DNA from: Sphingopyxis sp. H115
GTDB taxonomy: Bacteria; Pseudomonadota; Alphaproteobacteria; Sphingomonadales; Sphingomonadaceae
Direction: 5' to 3'
DNA length: 35,826 nt
NCBI RefSeq assembly: GCF_001468465.1
Contig: NZ_LNSA01000042.1
Span: 1 to 35,826, forward strand
The notes under the pieces are model-generated. The model saw only the letters and a program-made list of their open reading frames with translations. It had not been told where the DNA came from and searched no databases. Shown one piece after another: positions 15,560 through 23,771 of the stretch; the first letter of the stretch is position 1; every line of letters starts with the position of its first letter. The translations under genes and the position numbers were made by a program.

Positions 15560-17047
15560 ATGACATCCAGATCATCGACCAACGAAAACACCGCCGATCC
15601 TTCCGCCCTCGTCGAAGCGATCGTTACCGAGCTGCAGGACCGCTTCCGCGCGTCGGTCACCAACCTCAAATCGGCGATCGCAGCCTATGTCCGCGATCGC
15701 ACGCTGCCGCCGGCCGACGCCGCGGCAAAGGGTCTGTTCGACTATCCGGCGATCCGCCTGACGACGACGGGCGAACAGCGCGAGGGGCAAAAGGGGCATA
15801 ACCTGTCCTTCGGCCGCTTCGAGCGCGCCGGCACCTTCGTCACCACGGTGACCCGCCCCGACCTGTTCGCCGACTATCTTCGCGACCAGCTGATGCTGCT
15901 CGCGCGCCATTACGACATCAGTCTCGAGGTGACGCGCACCGGGCAACAGATCCCCTTCCCCTATGTGCTCGATGCGAGCGACGGGTCGGACATGGGGGGA
16001 GTCACCCCGCTCGAACTCGCACGCCATTTCCCGACGACCGAGCTCGCCGACATTGGCGACGAGCTCGCTGACGGCCTGTTCGGCGCCGACCCGACCGAGC
16101 AGCAGCCGCTCGCGCTGTTCGACGCGCTGCGCACCGACTTCAGCCTCGCGCGCCTCCGCCATTACACCGGCACCGCGCCCGAGCATTTCCAGCGCTACAT
16201 CCTGTTCACCAACTATCATCGTTACGTCGACGAATTCGTCGCCTGGGCGGGGTCGCAGGTCGGCCAAGGCAAATATACCGCGCTCGCGGGCGCGGCGGGC
16301 CTCTATGTCGACCAGCCTGGCGTCAACGCCAGCGCGCTCGTTGCCGACAGCGCGTGGCGGCGGCACCAGATGCCCGCCTATCATCTAATCGCGCCGGACG
16401 GCGGCGGCATCACGCTCGTCAACATCGGCGTCGGCCCATCGAACGCCAAGACGATCTGCGACCATCTCGCGGTGCTGCGGCCGGAAGCCTGGCTGATGAT
16501 CGGCCACTGCGGCGGCCTGCGCCCCAGCCAGCGCATCGGCGACTATGTGCTCGCGCACGCCTATCTGCGCGACGACCATATCCTCGACGGCGTGCTGCCG
16601 CCCGAAATCCCGATCCCGCCGATTGCCGAAGTGCAGGTCGCGCTCGCGACCGCCGCCGAGTCCGTCTCCGGCACCAGCGGCGCCGACCTCAAGAAGCGCA
16701 TGCGCACCGGCACCGTCGTCACCACCGACGACCGCAACTGGGAGTTGCGCTATACCGACAGCGCGCTGCGCTTCTCGCAATCGCGCGCGATCGGCATCGA
16801 CATGGAAAGCGCGACCATCGCCGCGCAGGGCTATCGCTTCCGCGTCCCCTACGGCACCTTGCTCTGCGTCAGCGACAAGCCGCTTCACGGCGAACTCAAG
16901 CTGCCCGGACAGGCGAACCGCTTCTACGAAGAGGCGATCGCCGCACATCTCCAGATCGGCATCCGCGCGTGCGAGACGATGCGCGACGAGGGCGCCAAGC
17001 TCCACAGCCGCAAATTGCGCGCGTTCAACGAGCCGCCCTTCCGTTGA
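15560..17047 (+). CDS. amn: AMP nucleosidase
   Basis: Amn splits AMP into adenine and ribose 5-phosphate and helps set adenylate levels. The 495-residue length matches the family. The N-terminal AMP-nucleosidase domain (to about residue 190) includes SFGRFERAGTFVTTVTRPDLF and YVLDASDGSDMGGVTP. The C-terminal part is a nucleoside-phosphorylase fold with VNIGVGPSNAKTICDHL, MIGHCGGLRPSQRIGDYVLA, and the substrate-binding GIDMESATIAAQGYRFRVPY followed by SDKPLHGE. The start at ATG 15560 is the first in frame; its extreme N-terminus is low-complexity, so a slightly later start is possible. The stop overlaps the TTG of the next gene. Confidence 0.95.
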   Translation: MTSRSSTNENTADPSALVEAIVTELQDRFRASVTNLKSAIAAYVRDRTLPPADAAAKGLFDYPAIRLTTTGEQREGQKGHNLSFGRFERAGTFVTTVTRPDLFADYLRDQLMLLARHYDISLEVTRTGQQIPFPYVLDASDGSDMGGVTPLELARHFPTTELADIGDELADGLFGADPTEQQPLALFDALRTDFSLARLRHYTGTAPEHFQRYILFTNYHRYVDEFVAWAGSQVGQGKYTALAGAAGLYVDQPGVNASALVADSAWRRHQMPAYHLIAPDGGGITLVNIGVGPSNAKTICDHLAVLRPEAWLMIGHCGGLRPSQRIGDYVLAHAYLRDDHILDGVLPPEIPIPPIAEVQVALATAAESVSGTSGADLKKRMRTGTVVTTDDRNWELRYTDSALRFSQSRAIGIDMESATIAAQGYRFRVPYGTLLCVSDKPLHGELKLPGQANRFYEEAIAAHLQIGIRACETMRDEGAKLHSRKLRAFNEPPFR

Positions 17048-17805
17048 CGCTGTCGCGCTCCGTCGCGGGCCGCGTCGCGATCGTCACCGGCGCCGCGAGC
17101 GGCATGGGCCGTGCCACCGCGCTGCTGCTCGCCAGCGAAGGCGCGAAGGTTGCGGTCACCGACCTCGACCTCGCCGCTTGCGAAGCCGTCGCCGCCGAGG
17201 CGGGGCCGAATGCCAAGGCCGTCGCGCTCGACGTCGCCGATGGCGAGGCGGTCAAGCGCGTCGTCGCAGAGATCGCCGCGCATTTCGGCGGCATCGACAT
17301 CCTCATAAACAACGCCGGCGTCTCGAGCTTCGCCCCGCTCGACGCCGGGGACGACTATGACGCGATCTGGCACCGCGCGCTCGCGGTGATGCTGACCGCC
17401 CACCAGCGCATGGTCCGCGCCGCGCTGCCCTGGCTGCGCCAAAGCGACGCCGCGCGCATCGTCAACATCGCCTCGACCGAGGGCCTCGGCGCAACCCCCG
17501 GCGACACGCCTTATGTCGCCGCCAAGACCGGCGTCACCGGCCTGACGCGCGGCCTAGCAGTCGACCTTGGCAAGGATGGCATCACGGTCAACTGCATCTG
17601 CCCCGGCCCGATCCGCACCGGCATGACCGACAAGGTGCCCGAAGAGGACAAGGCGGTCTTCGCGCGGCGCCGCACCGCGCTCCGCCGCTACGGCGAGCCC
17701 GAAGAGGTCGCGCATGTGACGCTCGGCCTCGTCCTGCCCGCCGCGAGCTACATCACCGGCGCAGTGATCCCGGTCGACGGCGGCCTGATGGCGCGGAATG
17801 CCTAG
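17044..17805 (+). CDS. SDR family oxidoreductase, coupled to amn
   Basis: A 253-residue classical short-chain dehydrogenase/reductase. The Rossmann glycine motif is TGAASGMG, with an acidic Asp after strand 2 (AVTDLDLA) suggesting NAD preference. NNAG and the catalytic Ser-Tyr-Lys (IASTEGL, then YVAAK) are in place, and PGPIRTGM and ITGAVIPVDGG close the fold. The only start that gives the whole fold is TTG 17044, which overlaps the amn stop (TTGA), or CTG 17050; there is no ATG nearby. Co-translation with AMP nucleosidase is likely, but the substrate is unknown. Confidence 0.88.
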   Translation: MTLSRSVAGRVAIVTGAASGMGRATALLLASEGAKVAVTDLDLAACEAVAAEAGPNAKAVALDVADGEAVKRVVAEIAAHFGGIDILINNAGVSSFAPLDAGDDYDAIWHRALAVMLTAHQRMVRAALPWLRQSDAARIVNIASTEGLGATPGDTPYVAAKTGVTGLTRGLAVDLGKDGITVNCICPGPIRTGMTDKVPEEDKAVFARRRTALRRYGEPEEVAHVTLGLVLPAASYITGAVIPVDGGLMARNA

Positions 17806-17838
17806 ACGGCTTTGGGGTGGGAAGCGGACAACCGCTGA

Positions 17839-18189
17839 TTATCTGGCCACGCGAGCGTTCCTGAGAATATAGGGCTGACAAACGGTGAGGCAGATTAGCT
17901 CCGTGCCACAGGGGCTTTTCTCTAAAGTCCCGCTAATCCGCACACCACTGCCGTGGGCCGCTTCGAGGGACGGAGTGACCGCGACACAATGTTTGGGCGC
18001 GTCCCGATACTCCCGTTTGCCGAAGTAAATCCCCGTAGCCTCATGCTGCGTTGACCAGAATCCCGCTAGGGTAACGTCCTGACCGACTACCCCCTCAAGC
18101 TCCGCATATTCCGAAATGTCATTTGGCTTTGGAAGCGTCGCGCAACTTGCAAGGGATACGAATAGAAGTGCGACAGGCAACTGTTTCAT
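17839..18189 (-). CDS. Small predicted lipoprotein of unknown function
   Basis: The 116-residue product starts at ATG 18189 with a lipoprotein signal: basic Lys2, hydrophobic LPVALLFVSL and the lipobox LASC, giving Cys16 as the lipidation site. The mature part is rich in beta strands (ELEGVVGQDVTLAGFWS, GVRISGTLEKSPCG) and has further cysteines (CVAV, PCGTELICLTVC), so disulfides are likely in the periplasm. I do not recognise a family. A longer reading to 18267 would hide the signal peptide and is rejected. It is convergent with the SDR gene to its left and shares its direction with the next SDR. Confidence 0.72.
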   Translation of the reverse strand: MKQLPVALLFVSLASCATLPKPNDISEYAELEGVVGQDVTLAGFWSTQHEATGIYFGKREYRDAPKHCVAVTPSLEAAHGSGVRISGTLEKSPCGTELICLTVCQPYILRNARVAR

Positions 18190-18279
18190 CACGCAATCAT
18201 AACGCAGCAGCCAATGTCCGCAATCGGTCGCTTCGAGACGTTCGGGAGGGCGGCTTTCGATCGCCACCCTCCCGTCAGT

Positions 18280-19083
18280 TCAAACCGCTTCCTTCACCCT
18301 GTACCGCTCCGCCACATCGCGCCGCGAAAGGTTCGGGCCCATTGCAAGCCGCGCGGCGTAATAGCTCTTCCACTGGCCTTCGTCGGCGAGCGGCGGGATC
18401 GTCACCTCCTCGCGGCGATCCAGCCCCAGCAGCGCCGCATCGACGAGGTCGCTGGCACTCATCACCATCTCGGACGGGAAGGCGTCGATATCCTTGCCCG
18501 ACCGCTCCCAGATTTCGGTACGCGTCGCGCCGGGAAGTACGGCCTGGACATGGAAGCCCTTTTCGCGGCCGTTCGCGGCGAGCGCGTGGCTTAAATTCAG
18601 CAGGAACGCCTTCGATCCGCTGTACACGCCCTCGAATTGCTCGGGGGCAAGCGCGAGAACCGAGGCGATGTTGACGATCGCACCCGTGCCGCGTGCACCG
18701 AACGCCTTGCCCGCGGCGATCGCGAGCCGCGCCGCGGCGGTGATGTTGAGCGCGACGATCGTCTCGATCTCCGCCGGGCTGTTTTCCAGCGTGCCGCCTT
18801 TGAGCGACATGCCGGCATTATTGACGAAAAGGCCGATGTTCGCGTCGTCGATCAGTCGCTGCTCGATCCGCGTCACATCGTCGCCTTTGGTGAGGTCGGC
18901 GGCGATCACGTCGATCGCCACGCCATATTCGGCGCGCAGTTTCGCCGCGAGGTCGTCCATCTGCGCGCCGTTGCGCGCAACGAGGATCAGGTCGTGCCCG
19001 CGCCGCGCGAGGCGGTCGGCATAAACGGCACCAAGGCCGGTCGAGGCGCCTGTGATCAGGGCCGTTCCAGTGGGAATCGTCAT
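18280..19083 (-). CDS. SDR family oxidoreductase, divergent from HxlR regulator
   Basis: A 267-residue short-chain dehydrogenase of the DltE/YqjQ-like type. Features are TGASTGLG for nucleotide binding, ARNGAQ with a basic Arg after strand 2 favouring NADP, NNAGMS, and catalytic Ser in NIASVLAL with YSGSKAF. The C-terminal tail ends in LSRRDVAERYRVKEAV. ATG 19083 is preferred to ATG 19089 because AGGAG lies seven bases before it. The shared upstream region with the HxlR gene suggests that regulator controls this one. The substrate is unknown. Confidence 0.88.
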   Translation of the reverse strand: MTIPTGTALITGASTGLGAVYADRLARRGHDLILVARNGAQMDDLAAKLRAEYGVAIDVIAADLTKGDDVTRIEQRLIDDANIGLFVNNAGMSLKGGTLENSPAEIETIVALNITAAARLAIAAGKAFGARGTGAIVNIASVLALAPEQFEGVYSGSKAFLLNLSHALAANGREKGFHVQAVLPGATRTEIWERSGKDIDAFPSEMVMSASDLVDAALLGLDRREEVTIPPLADEGQWKSYYAARLAMGPNLSRRDVAERYRVKEAV

Positions 19084-19147
19084 CGTCATTCTCCTTTGCA
19101 GGCGGCCCTCCATCGGGTCACTTGCAAAATGATAGTGACTGTCCCAT

Positions 19148-19594
19148 ATGACTTCAATGACCTTGGATGAAATTAATTTGGGCACCTGCCCCGTCGACCG
19201 CGGATTGATGCGCGTCGGCGACCGCTGGAGCATGTTGGTGCTGCGCGATATCGAGCGCGGGCTGACGCGCTACGAGCAATTGCGCACCAGCCTCGGCATC
19301 GCGCCGAACATTTTGTCGCGGCGGCTTTCGGCGCTGGTCGAGGCCGGGTTGATCGCGAAAAACCGCTATAGCGAGCACCCGCCGCGCGACGAATATCTGC
19401 TCACCGACGCGGGGCGCGACTTCCTGCCGATCCTGATGGCGATCGGCGCATGGGGGCGTAAATATAATGGCGCGGGCGCGCTCAGCCGCCATCGCGACGC
19501 CGCGACGGGCGAAATCGTCCGCCCCGTCGTCGTCGACGCCAACACCGGCGCCCCGATCGGCTCGCGCCCGCTCCGCCTCGAATATCCCGACTGA
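19148..19594 (+). CDS. HxlR-family winged-helix transcriptional regulator
   Basis: The 148-residue protein has the HxlR start: a cysteine in NLGTCPVDRGLMRVGDRWSMLVLRDI, then the winged helix-turn-helix with RYEQLRTSLGIAPNILSRRLSALVEAGLI and the wing HPPRDEYLLTDAGRDFLPIL. HxlR proteins often sense electrophiles or quinones through that N-terminal cysteine. It lies 64 bases from and divergent to the SDR gene, with TGACT repeated at 19135-19139 and 19150-19154. ATG 19148 or ATG 19157 may be used; neither has a clear Shine-Dalgarno. Confidence 0.9.
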   Translation: MTSMTLDEINLGTCPVDRGLMRVGDRWSMLVLRDIERGLTRYEQLRTSLGIAPNILSRRLSALVEAGLIAKNRYSEHPPRDEYLLTDAGRDFLPILMAIGAWGRKYNGAGALSRHRDAATGEIVRPVVVDANTGAPIGSRPLRLEYPD

Positions 19595-19600
19595 CGCGCG

Positions 19601-20083
19601 CTATTTGTACATGCCCTCGCGCAGGTTGATGCCGTACTCGATCCACCCCTTGAGCGCGCAAAGCATCTGCGACCAGCCCTGGCAATTGCCGTAGGAAGCA
19701 CTGAGCGCACCCTGGTTCTCGCGCCAGCCTTCCTCGGCGATCTCGACCAGCGTGCGGCCGTCGTCGAGCGCCTTGAAGCTCATCGTCACGCGCGTGCGGT
19801 AATCGGCATCCTTCGGCTCGCCGCCCTCGACGTTATGCGCCTCGCCCTCGCTCGCCTGCCATTCGAGAACGATCTTCTCATCCTCCACGACCTCGATGAC
19901 ATAGACGGGGAAGGCGCCGGGAAAATCATGGAAGTCCCACTCCACCGTCGCGCCCGTCTCGAGCCGCCCCTTGGCACCGCCCGTCGTAAAATAGTTCGAC
20001 AGCTTCGCGGGGTCGGCGACCGCCTCGAACACCTCGTGCACCGGCTTCGCGATCCGCGCCGCGACCCTGAATTTCAGTTCCAT
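19601..20083 (-). CDS. SRPBCC (AHSA1-like) domain protein
   Basis: A 160-residue helix-grip START/AHSA1-type protein: FRVAARIAKPVHEVFEAVADPAKLSNYF at the front, a beta-sheet core with VEWDFHDFPGAFPVYVIEV and VTMSFKALDDGRTLVEIAEEGW, and the long C-terminal helix GWSQMLCALKGWIEYG. The fold makes a hydrophobic pocket; ligand unknown. ATG 20083 is preferred to ATG 20089 because GGAG lies seven bases before it. It forms a divergent pair with an ArsR regulator, a very common association for AHSA1 proteins, and the palindrome between them is the probable operator. Confidence 0.9.
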   Translation of the reverse strand: MELKFRVAARIAKPVHEVFEAVADPAKLSNYFTTGGAKGRLETGATVEWDFHDFPGAFPVYVIEVVEDEKIVLEWQASEGEAHNVEGGEPKDADYRTRVTMSFKALDDGRTLVEIAEEGWRENQGALSASYGNCQGWSQMLCALKGWIEYGINLREGMYK

Positions 20084-20114
20084 CACCATTCTCCGCTTGA
20101 GTCGGAAGGATTTT

Positions 20115-20134
20115 ATGTTATAAATTTATAACAT
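20115..20134. promoter_or_regulatory. Perfect 20-bp palindrome, probable ArsR operator
   Basis: ATGTTATAAATTTATAACAT is a perfect palindrome lying between the divergent SRPBCC and ArsR genes and running into the ArsR start codon (ATG 20133). It is strikingly AT-rich against a GC-rich background. Length and dyad symmetry fit a dimeric ArsR-type repressor that controls both directions. The TATAAA/TTATAA pieces could double as -10 elements. Confidence 0.75.
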
Positions 20135-20459
20135 GTCAATCCACGAAGAATATGACAAGGTTTTCAAGGCGCTGTCGTCGCACATCCGCCGCCAGATTCT
20201 CGACGACCTCAAGGATCAGCCGCTGACGACGGGCACGCTTTGCGGCAACTTCATGCATCTCGACCGCTGCACGGTGATGCAGCATCTGAAGGTGCTGGAG
20301 GATGCCGGCCTCGTCATCGCTGAACGCCGTGGGCGCGAGCGCTGGAACCATCTCAACGCCATGCCGATCCAGGACATCCACGACCGCTGGATCGGCCCGC
20401 ACGCCGCGGCGGCGGCCGCGCGGCTGGCGCGCTTCAAGCAGTCTGTCGAGGCGCAATGA
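20133..20459 (+). CDS. ArsR-family transcriptional regulator
   Basis: A 108-residue winged-helix repressor: KVFKALSSHIRRQILDDLKD, then LTTGTLCGNF, the recognition helix LDRCTVMQHLKVLEDAGLV and wing ERRGRERWNHLN. It lacks the metal-binding CxC of ArsR/SmtB in helix 3 (TLCGNF has a single Cys), so it belongs to the non-metal branch that accompanies AHSA1/SRPBCC genes. The start codon is inside the palindrome, leaving no room for a Shine-Dalgarno outside it, so expression may be leaderless and tightly autoregulated. Confidence 0.9.
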   Translation: MSIHEEYDKVFKALSSHIRRQILDDLKDQPLTTGTLCGNFMHLDRCTVMQHLKVLEDAGLVIAERRGRERWNHLNAMPIQDIHDRWIGPHAAAAAARLARFKQSVEAQ

Positions 20460-20489
20460 GCGGGCGGCCGCCGCGCGACCAGGCCCGAG

Positions 20490-22079
20490 CTAATGGCCCA
20501 TGTCGGCGGCCGAGGCTTTCGGGCCGCCCGGGCGCGGCGGCCGCAGCAACAGCACCAGCGGCACCGACGCCAGCGTCACCCACATCATGGCCCAAAAATC
20601 GTCGATATAGGCGACCATCGCCGCCTGCCGGTTGATCTCGGCATTGACCATCGCCATCGCGGCGTCGCCTGCGATGCCGAAACGGTCGGCGGTCGATGGG
20701 TCGAGCAGCCCGACCGAGCTGTTGGTGACATGCGCCGCCAGATCCTCGTGGCTCGTCTGGATATTGGCGCCGAGCAGCGTCGTGACGACCGAGATGCCGA
20801 CCGACGCGCCGATACTGCGGAGGAGGTTGAGCAGGCTCGACCCGTCGGTGCGGTGCTGCGGCTGGATCGTCGCGAACGCCATGGTGTTCAGCGGAATGAA
20901 GATCAGCCCCATGCCGAGCCCCTGTACCAACCCGCTGACGATTACCGGCTGCATCCCCATCGCGAGCGACCAGTGGCTCATCAGCCACAGCGAGTAGGCG
21001 GCGACGAGGAGGCCGGTGCCGACGAGCCAGCGCGCATCGATCTTGCCCAACAATTGCCCCGCGACCCACATGCTCATGAGGATGCCGATCCCGCGCAACG
21101 CAAGGACGATGCCGGTGTCGATCACCGGCCAGCTGAAGAGATTCTGGAGCATCGGTGGCAGCAGCGCCATAGAGGCGAACATCACGACGCCGATCACGAC
21201 CATGAACCCCATCGCGGTGACGAGGTTGCGATCGGCGAGCATCGTGCGGTCGAACAGCGGCGCGCGCGCGGTGAGCATATGGATGAGAAACATCCAGAGG
21301 CACGCGACCGAGACGCCGAGTTCGATCCAGATTTCCAGGCTGTCGAACCAGTCGAGATGCGCGCCGCGATCGAGCATCAGCTGCAATGCCGCAAGCCCCA
21401 ATGCGAGCATCGAAAAGCCGAAGAGGTCGAAGCGGCGGTCGCTTCTGCGGGTGGACGGCAGCAGCGCCCACATCATCGCGAGCGTGACGAGGCCGACGGG
21501 CAGGTTGACGTAGAAGACCCAGCGCCAGTTGACGCTTTCGGTCAGCCAGCCGCCCAGCACGGGGCCGAGGATCGGCCCGATCATGATCCCCATGCCCCAG
21601 ATCGACATCGCGCGCGCGTGGCGCTCGGGCGGGTTGATGTCGAGCATCACCGATTGCGACAGCGGGCCGATGAAGGCTGCGCTGATCCCCTGCAGGAAGC
21701 GGAAGGCAACCATCTGTTCGAGCGACTGCGCCGCGCCGCACGCCATCGATGCGACGATGAAGCCCGCGACGGCACCAAGAAACAGCTCGCGCCGCCCGAT
21801 CCGGTCGGCAAGCCAGCCGGTGATCGGCATCGCGATCGCCGAGGCGAGGATATAGCTGGTCAGCACCCAGGTCACCGTCTCGCTCGTCGCGCCGAGCGCC
21901 GATTGCATGTGCGGGATGGCGACATTGGCGATCGTCGTGTCGAGGATCTGCATGATCGACGCGCCCATGACGGCGACGGTCAGCAGGCCGCGATAGCGGA
22001 CGCGCTCGTGCAGCGGGATGCTGTCGTTCTCGGGCAGCACCGCGGCCGATGGCCGACGGGGTAGGGCGTCGCTCGCCAC
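20490..22079 (-). CDS. emrB: EmrB/QacA-type 14-helix MFS multidrug transporter
   Basis: The DHA2-family pump is 529 residues with about 14 helices. It shows ASIMQILDTTIANVAIPHMQ in helix 1, motif A as GWLADRIGRRELFLGA, and motif C as MIGPILGPVLGGWLTE followed by NWRWVFYVNLPVG, a hallmark of EmrB. With EmrA and an outer-membrane channel it would export hydrophobic compounds across both membranes. No TolC-like gene is in the window. GTG 22079, preceded by AGGGG and seven bases after the emrA stop, is the likely start; the frame reaches 22127 inside emrA, which is less likely. Confidence 0.92.
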   Translation of the reverse strand: MASDALPRRPSAAVLPENDSIPLHERVRYRGLLTVAVMGASIMQILDTTIANVAIPHMQSALGATSETVTWVLTSYILASAIAMPITGWLADRIGRRELFLGAVAGFIVASMACGAAQSLEQMVAFRFLQGISAAFIGPLSQSVMLDINPPERHARAMSIWGMGIMIGPILGPVLGGWLTESVNWRWVFYVNLPVGLVTLAMMWALLPSTRRSDRRFDLFGFSMLALGLAALQLMLDRGAHLDWFDSLEIWIELGVSVACLWMFLIHMLTARAPLFDRTMLADRNLVTAMGFMVVIGVVMFASMALLPPMLQNLFSWPVIDTGIVLALRGIGILMSMWVAGQLLGKIDARWLVGTGLLVAAYSLWLMSHWSLAMGMQPVIVSGLVQGLGMGLIFIPLNTMAFATIQPQHRTDGSSLLNLLRSIGASVGISVVTTLLGANIQTSHEDLAAHVTNSSVGLLDPSTADRFGIAGDAAMAMVNAEINRQAAMVAYIDDFWAMMWVTLASVPLVLLLRPPRPGGPKASAADMGH

Positions 22080-22086
22080 GCCCCTT

Positions 22087-23199
22087 TTACCGTGTGAAGA
22101 CTTTGACGTCGGCCGACAGCCCCGCAATCATGTCGCGCGATGGCTTTTCATCGAAGGCAATGCGGACGGGCACGCGCTGCGTCACCTTGACCCAATTGCC
22201 CGTGGCGTTCTGCGCCGGGAGCACCGAAAATTCGCTGCCCGTGCCCGCGCCGATCGTCAACACATGCCCGCGGATCTTCAGCCCCGGATAGGCGTCGAAG
22301 CTGATCTCGGCGCGCTGACCGACGCGCATGTCCGCAAGGTCGGTTTCCTTGAAATTGGCCTCGACCCACGGATGCGCAGTGTCGACCAACGTCACCGCCG
22401 GCAACCCCGCGACCATCATCTGGCCGATCTGTAGCCGGTCCGACTGCGCGACGCGACCGGCGCTTGGCGCGCGGACGGTGGTGCGGCCGAGGTTCACCTC
22501 CGCCTGCGAGCGCTGGACGCGCGCCGCCTCGACCTGCGGGTTAACGCCGCTCGACGGCCCGGCGGCGAGTTTGGCGCGCGCCTCGGCGGCTGCGGCTTCG
22601 GCCTGACGGACGCTCTCACGCGCCTGGGCAAGCGCGTGACGCGATGCATCATAGGCGGCTTTGGTCGTGAAGCCCTTTTCCATCAGCGCCGCCTGGCGGT
22701 CGAAAGTGACTTGCGCGAACTTCACGTCCTCGCGCGCCGCGGCGATATCGACGCTCGAGGTGTTCGCGCTCGCCGACAAATTGCCGACCTCGACGCTGGC
22801 CGCGTCGATCGCGGCGGTCGCCTGTGCGACGTCGAGCGCATAGGGCTCGCCGTCGATTCGAAAGAGAAGCTGCCCCTTCGCGACCTGTTGCCCGTCGCGC
22901 ACTGCGACCTCGGTAATTCGCCCACCGACCTCGGCGGCGACCGATACCTTGTCCATCTGGACATAGGCGTTGTCGGTCGACACGGAGCCGCCGCTCGTCA
23001 GCCACCAGCCGGCGCCGCCCGCGGCGAGCGCCAGCGGCAAGCCGAACATCAGGATGCGCGTTCGCCAGCCGCGCTTGTCCGGCGCGGTTTCGGCGACCGG
23101 CGCGGCAGGGGGAGCGGGCACCGGGTCGGCCTTGGGGGCTGCCGCGGGAGCCGCATTTTCGGCTTTGGGGCGCGATGGCGAAGGGGAGAGTCGGTCCAT
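22087..23199 (-). CDS. emrA: EmrA-type HlyD-family membrane fusion protein
   Basis: A 370-residue periplasmic adaptor. It has a Pro/Ala-rich cytoplasmic start, one transmembrane helix at about residues 48-67, then the EmrA-like motif STDNAYVQMDKVSVAAEVGGRI. A lipoyl half-motif, a coiled-coil hairpin rich in Ala/Gln/Glu (residues about 110-215) and the second lipoyl half (TTVRAPSAGRVAQ) follow. Family trait LVDTAHPWVEANFKETDLADM is also present. ATG 23199 shares its A with the marR stop (TGATG), so marR, emrA and emrB form one operon. Confidence 0.92.
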   Translation of the reverse strand: MDRLSPSPSRPKAENAAPAAAPKADPVPAPPAAPVAETAPDKRGWRTRILMFGLPLALAAGGAGWWLTSGGSVSTDNAYVQMDKVSVAAEVGGRITEVAVRDGQQVAKGQLLFRIDGEPYALDVAQATAAIDAASVEVGNLSASANTSSVDIAAAREDVKFAQVTFDRQAALMEKGFTTKAAYDASRHALAQARESVRQAEAAAAEARAKLAAGPSSGVNPQVEAARVQRSQAEVNLGRTTVRAPSAGRVAQSDRLQIGQMMVAGLPAVTLVDTAHPWVEANFKETDLADMRVGQRAEISFDAYPGLKIRGHVLTIGAGTGSEFSVLPAQNATGNWVKVTQRVPVRIAFDEKPSRDMIAGLSADVKVFTR

Positions 23200-23645
23200 C
23201 AATCAGTCTCTTGTTCTTTTTGGCAGATACGGCGGGAAAGATTCGCGCGGACGCGCTCGACGAGATCGATCAGTTGCGCGGCCTCGGCGGCACTCAGGCC
23301 TTCCAGAGCCTCGGCATTCAGCGCCTCGGCGGCGGGGCGGACCCCGCCGAGCAGGTCGCCCGCGCGCGGCGTGAGATAGAGCTGCCAGGCGCGGCGGTCG
23401 CCGGGATCGGCGCGGCGCTCGACCAATCCGGATTCGACGAGCCGGTCGACCATGCGCGATAGCGTAATCGGTTCAACCTCGATCAATTCGGCGAGCGGCC
23501 CCTGCCGGATCCCCTCATGGCGCTTCAGATAGGTGATCAGGCGCCATTGCAGCGCGGTGATCCCGCTGTCCCTGGTCCGCGCGTTGAAGGACCGCCGGAA
23601 CAGGCGCGCGCTGTCGTTCAGCAGGAATCCGATCGTTTCACTCAT
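23199..23645 (-). CDS. MarR-family regulator of the emrAB operon
   Basis: A 148-residue winged-helix protein: GITALQWRLITYLKRHEG, the helix-turn-helix LAELIEVEPITLSRMVDRLVESGLVERR, and the wing RADPGDRRAWQLYLTPRA typical of MarR. It probably represses its own operon and is released by a pump substrate. ATG 23645 is chosen because it matches family N-termini and lies at the edge of the palindromes; the upstream extension to 23681 is encoded by operator-like DNA. It is the first gene of the operon, joined to emrA by a one-base overlap. Confidence 0.9.
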   Translation of the reverse strand: MSETIGFLLNDSARLFRRSFNARTRDSGITALQWRLITYLKRHEGIRQGPLAELIEVEPITLSRMVDRLVESGLVERRADPGDRRAWQLYLTPRAGDLLGGVRPAAEALNAEALEGLSAAEAAQLIDLVERVRANLSRRICQKEQETD

Positions 23646-23677
23646 ATCATATGATATAATAGCAATTGCTACTATAT
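23644..23677. promoter_or_regulatory. Two overlapping palindromes at the marR start, probable MarR operators
   Basis: ATATCATATGATAT (23644-23657) is a perfect palindrome that includes part of the marR start codon. Overlapping it is a second dyad at 23654-23677: core TAGCAATTGCTA (23660-23671) flanked by ATATA and TATAT arms with one mismatched pair. Such AT-rich dyads with a central GCAATTGC-like core fit MarR dimers. Their place at the promoter/start fits autorepression of the marR-emrA-emrB operon. Confidence 0.7.
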
Positions 23678-23715
23678 TCAATCACGAAGCGGGATTGCCA
23701 ACAGTCTCGAATATG

Positions 23716-23734
23716 GTGTAAATTTTCTTTACAC
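23716..23734. promoter_or_regulatory. 19-bp inverted repeat upstream of the DsbA-fold isomerase
   Basis: GTGTAAA (23716-23722) and TTTACAC (23728-23734) are perfect inverse copies separated by five bases, 37 bases upstream of the likely start of the isomerase gene. The size and symmetry are those of a regulator binding site, for instance TetR-like, but no matching regulator is next to it except MarR, whose own palindromes look different. Confidence 0.55.
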
Positions 23735-23771
23735 TGCTTGCGTGGGGCATGTTTTTGGGCAGGATGTGGGG

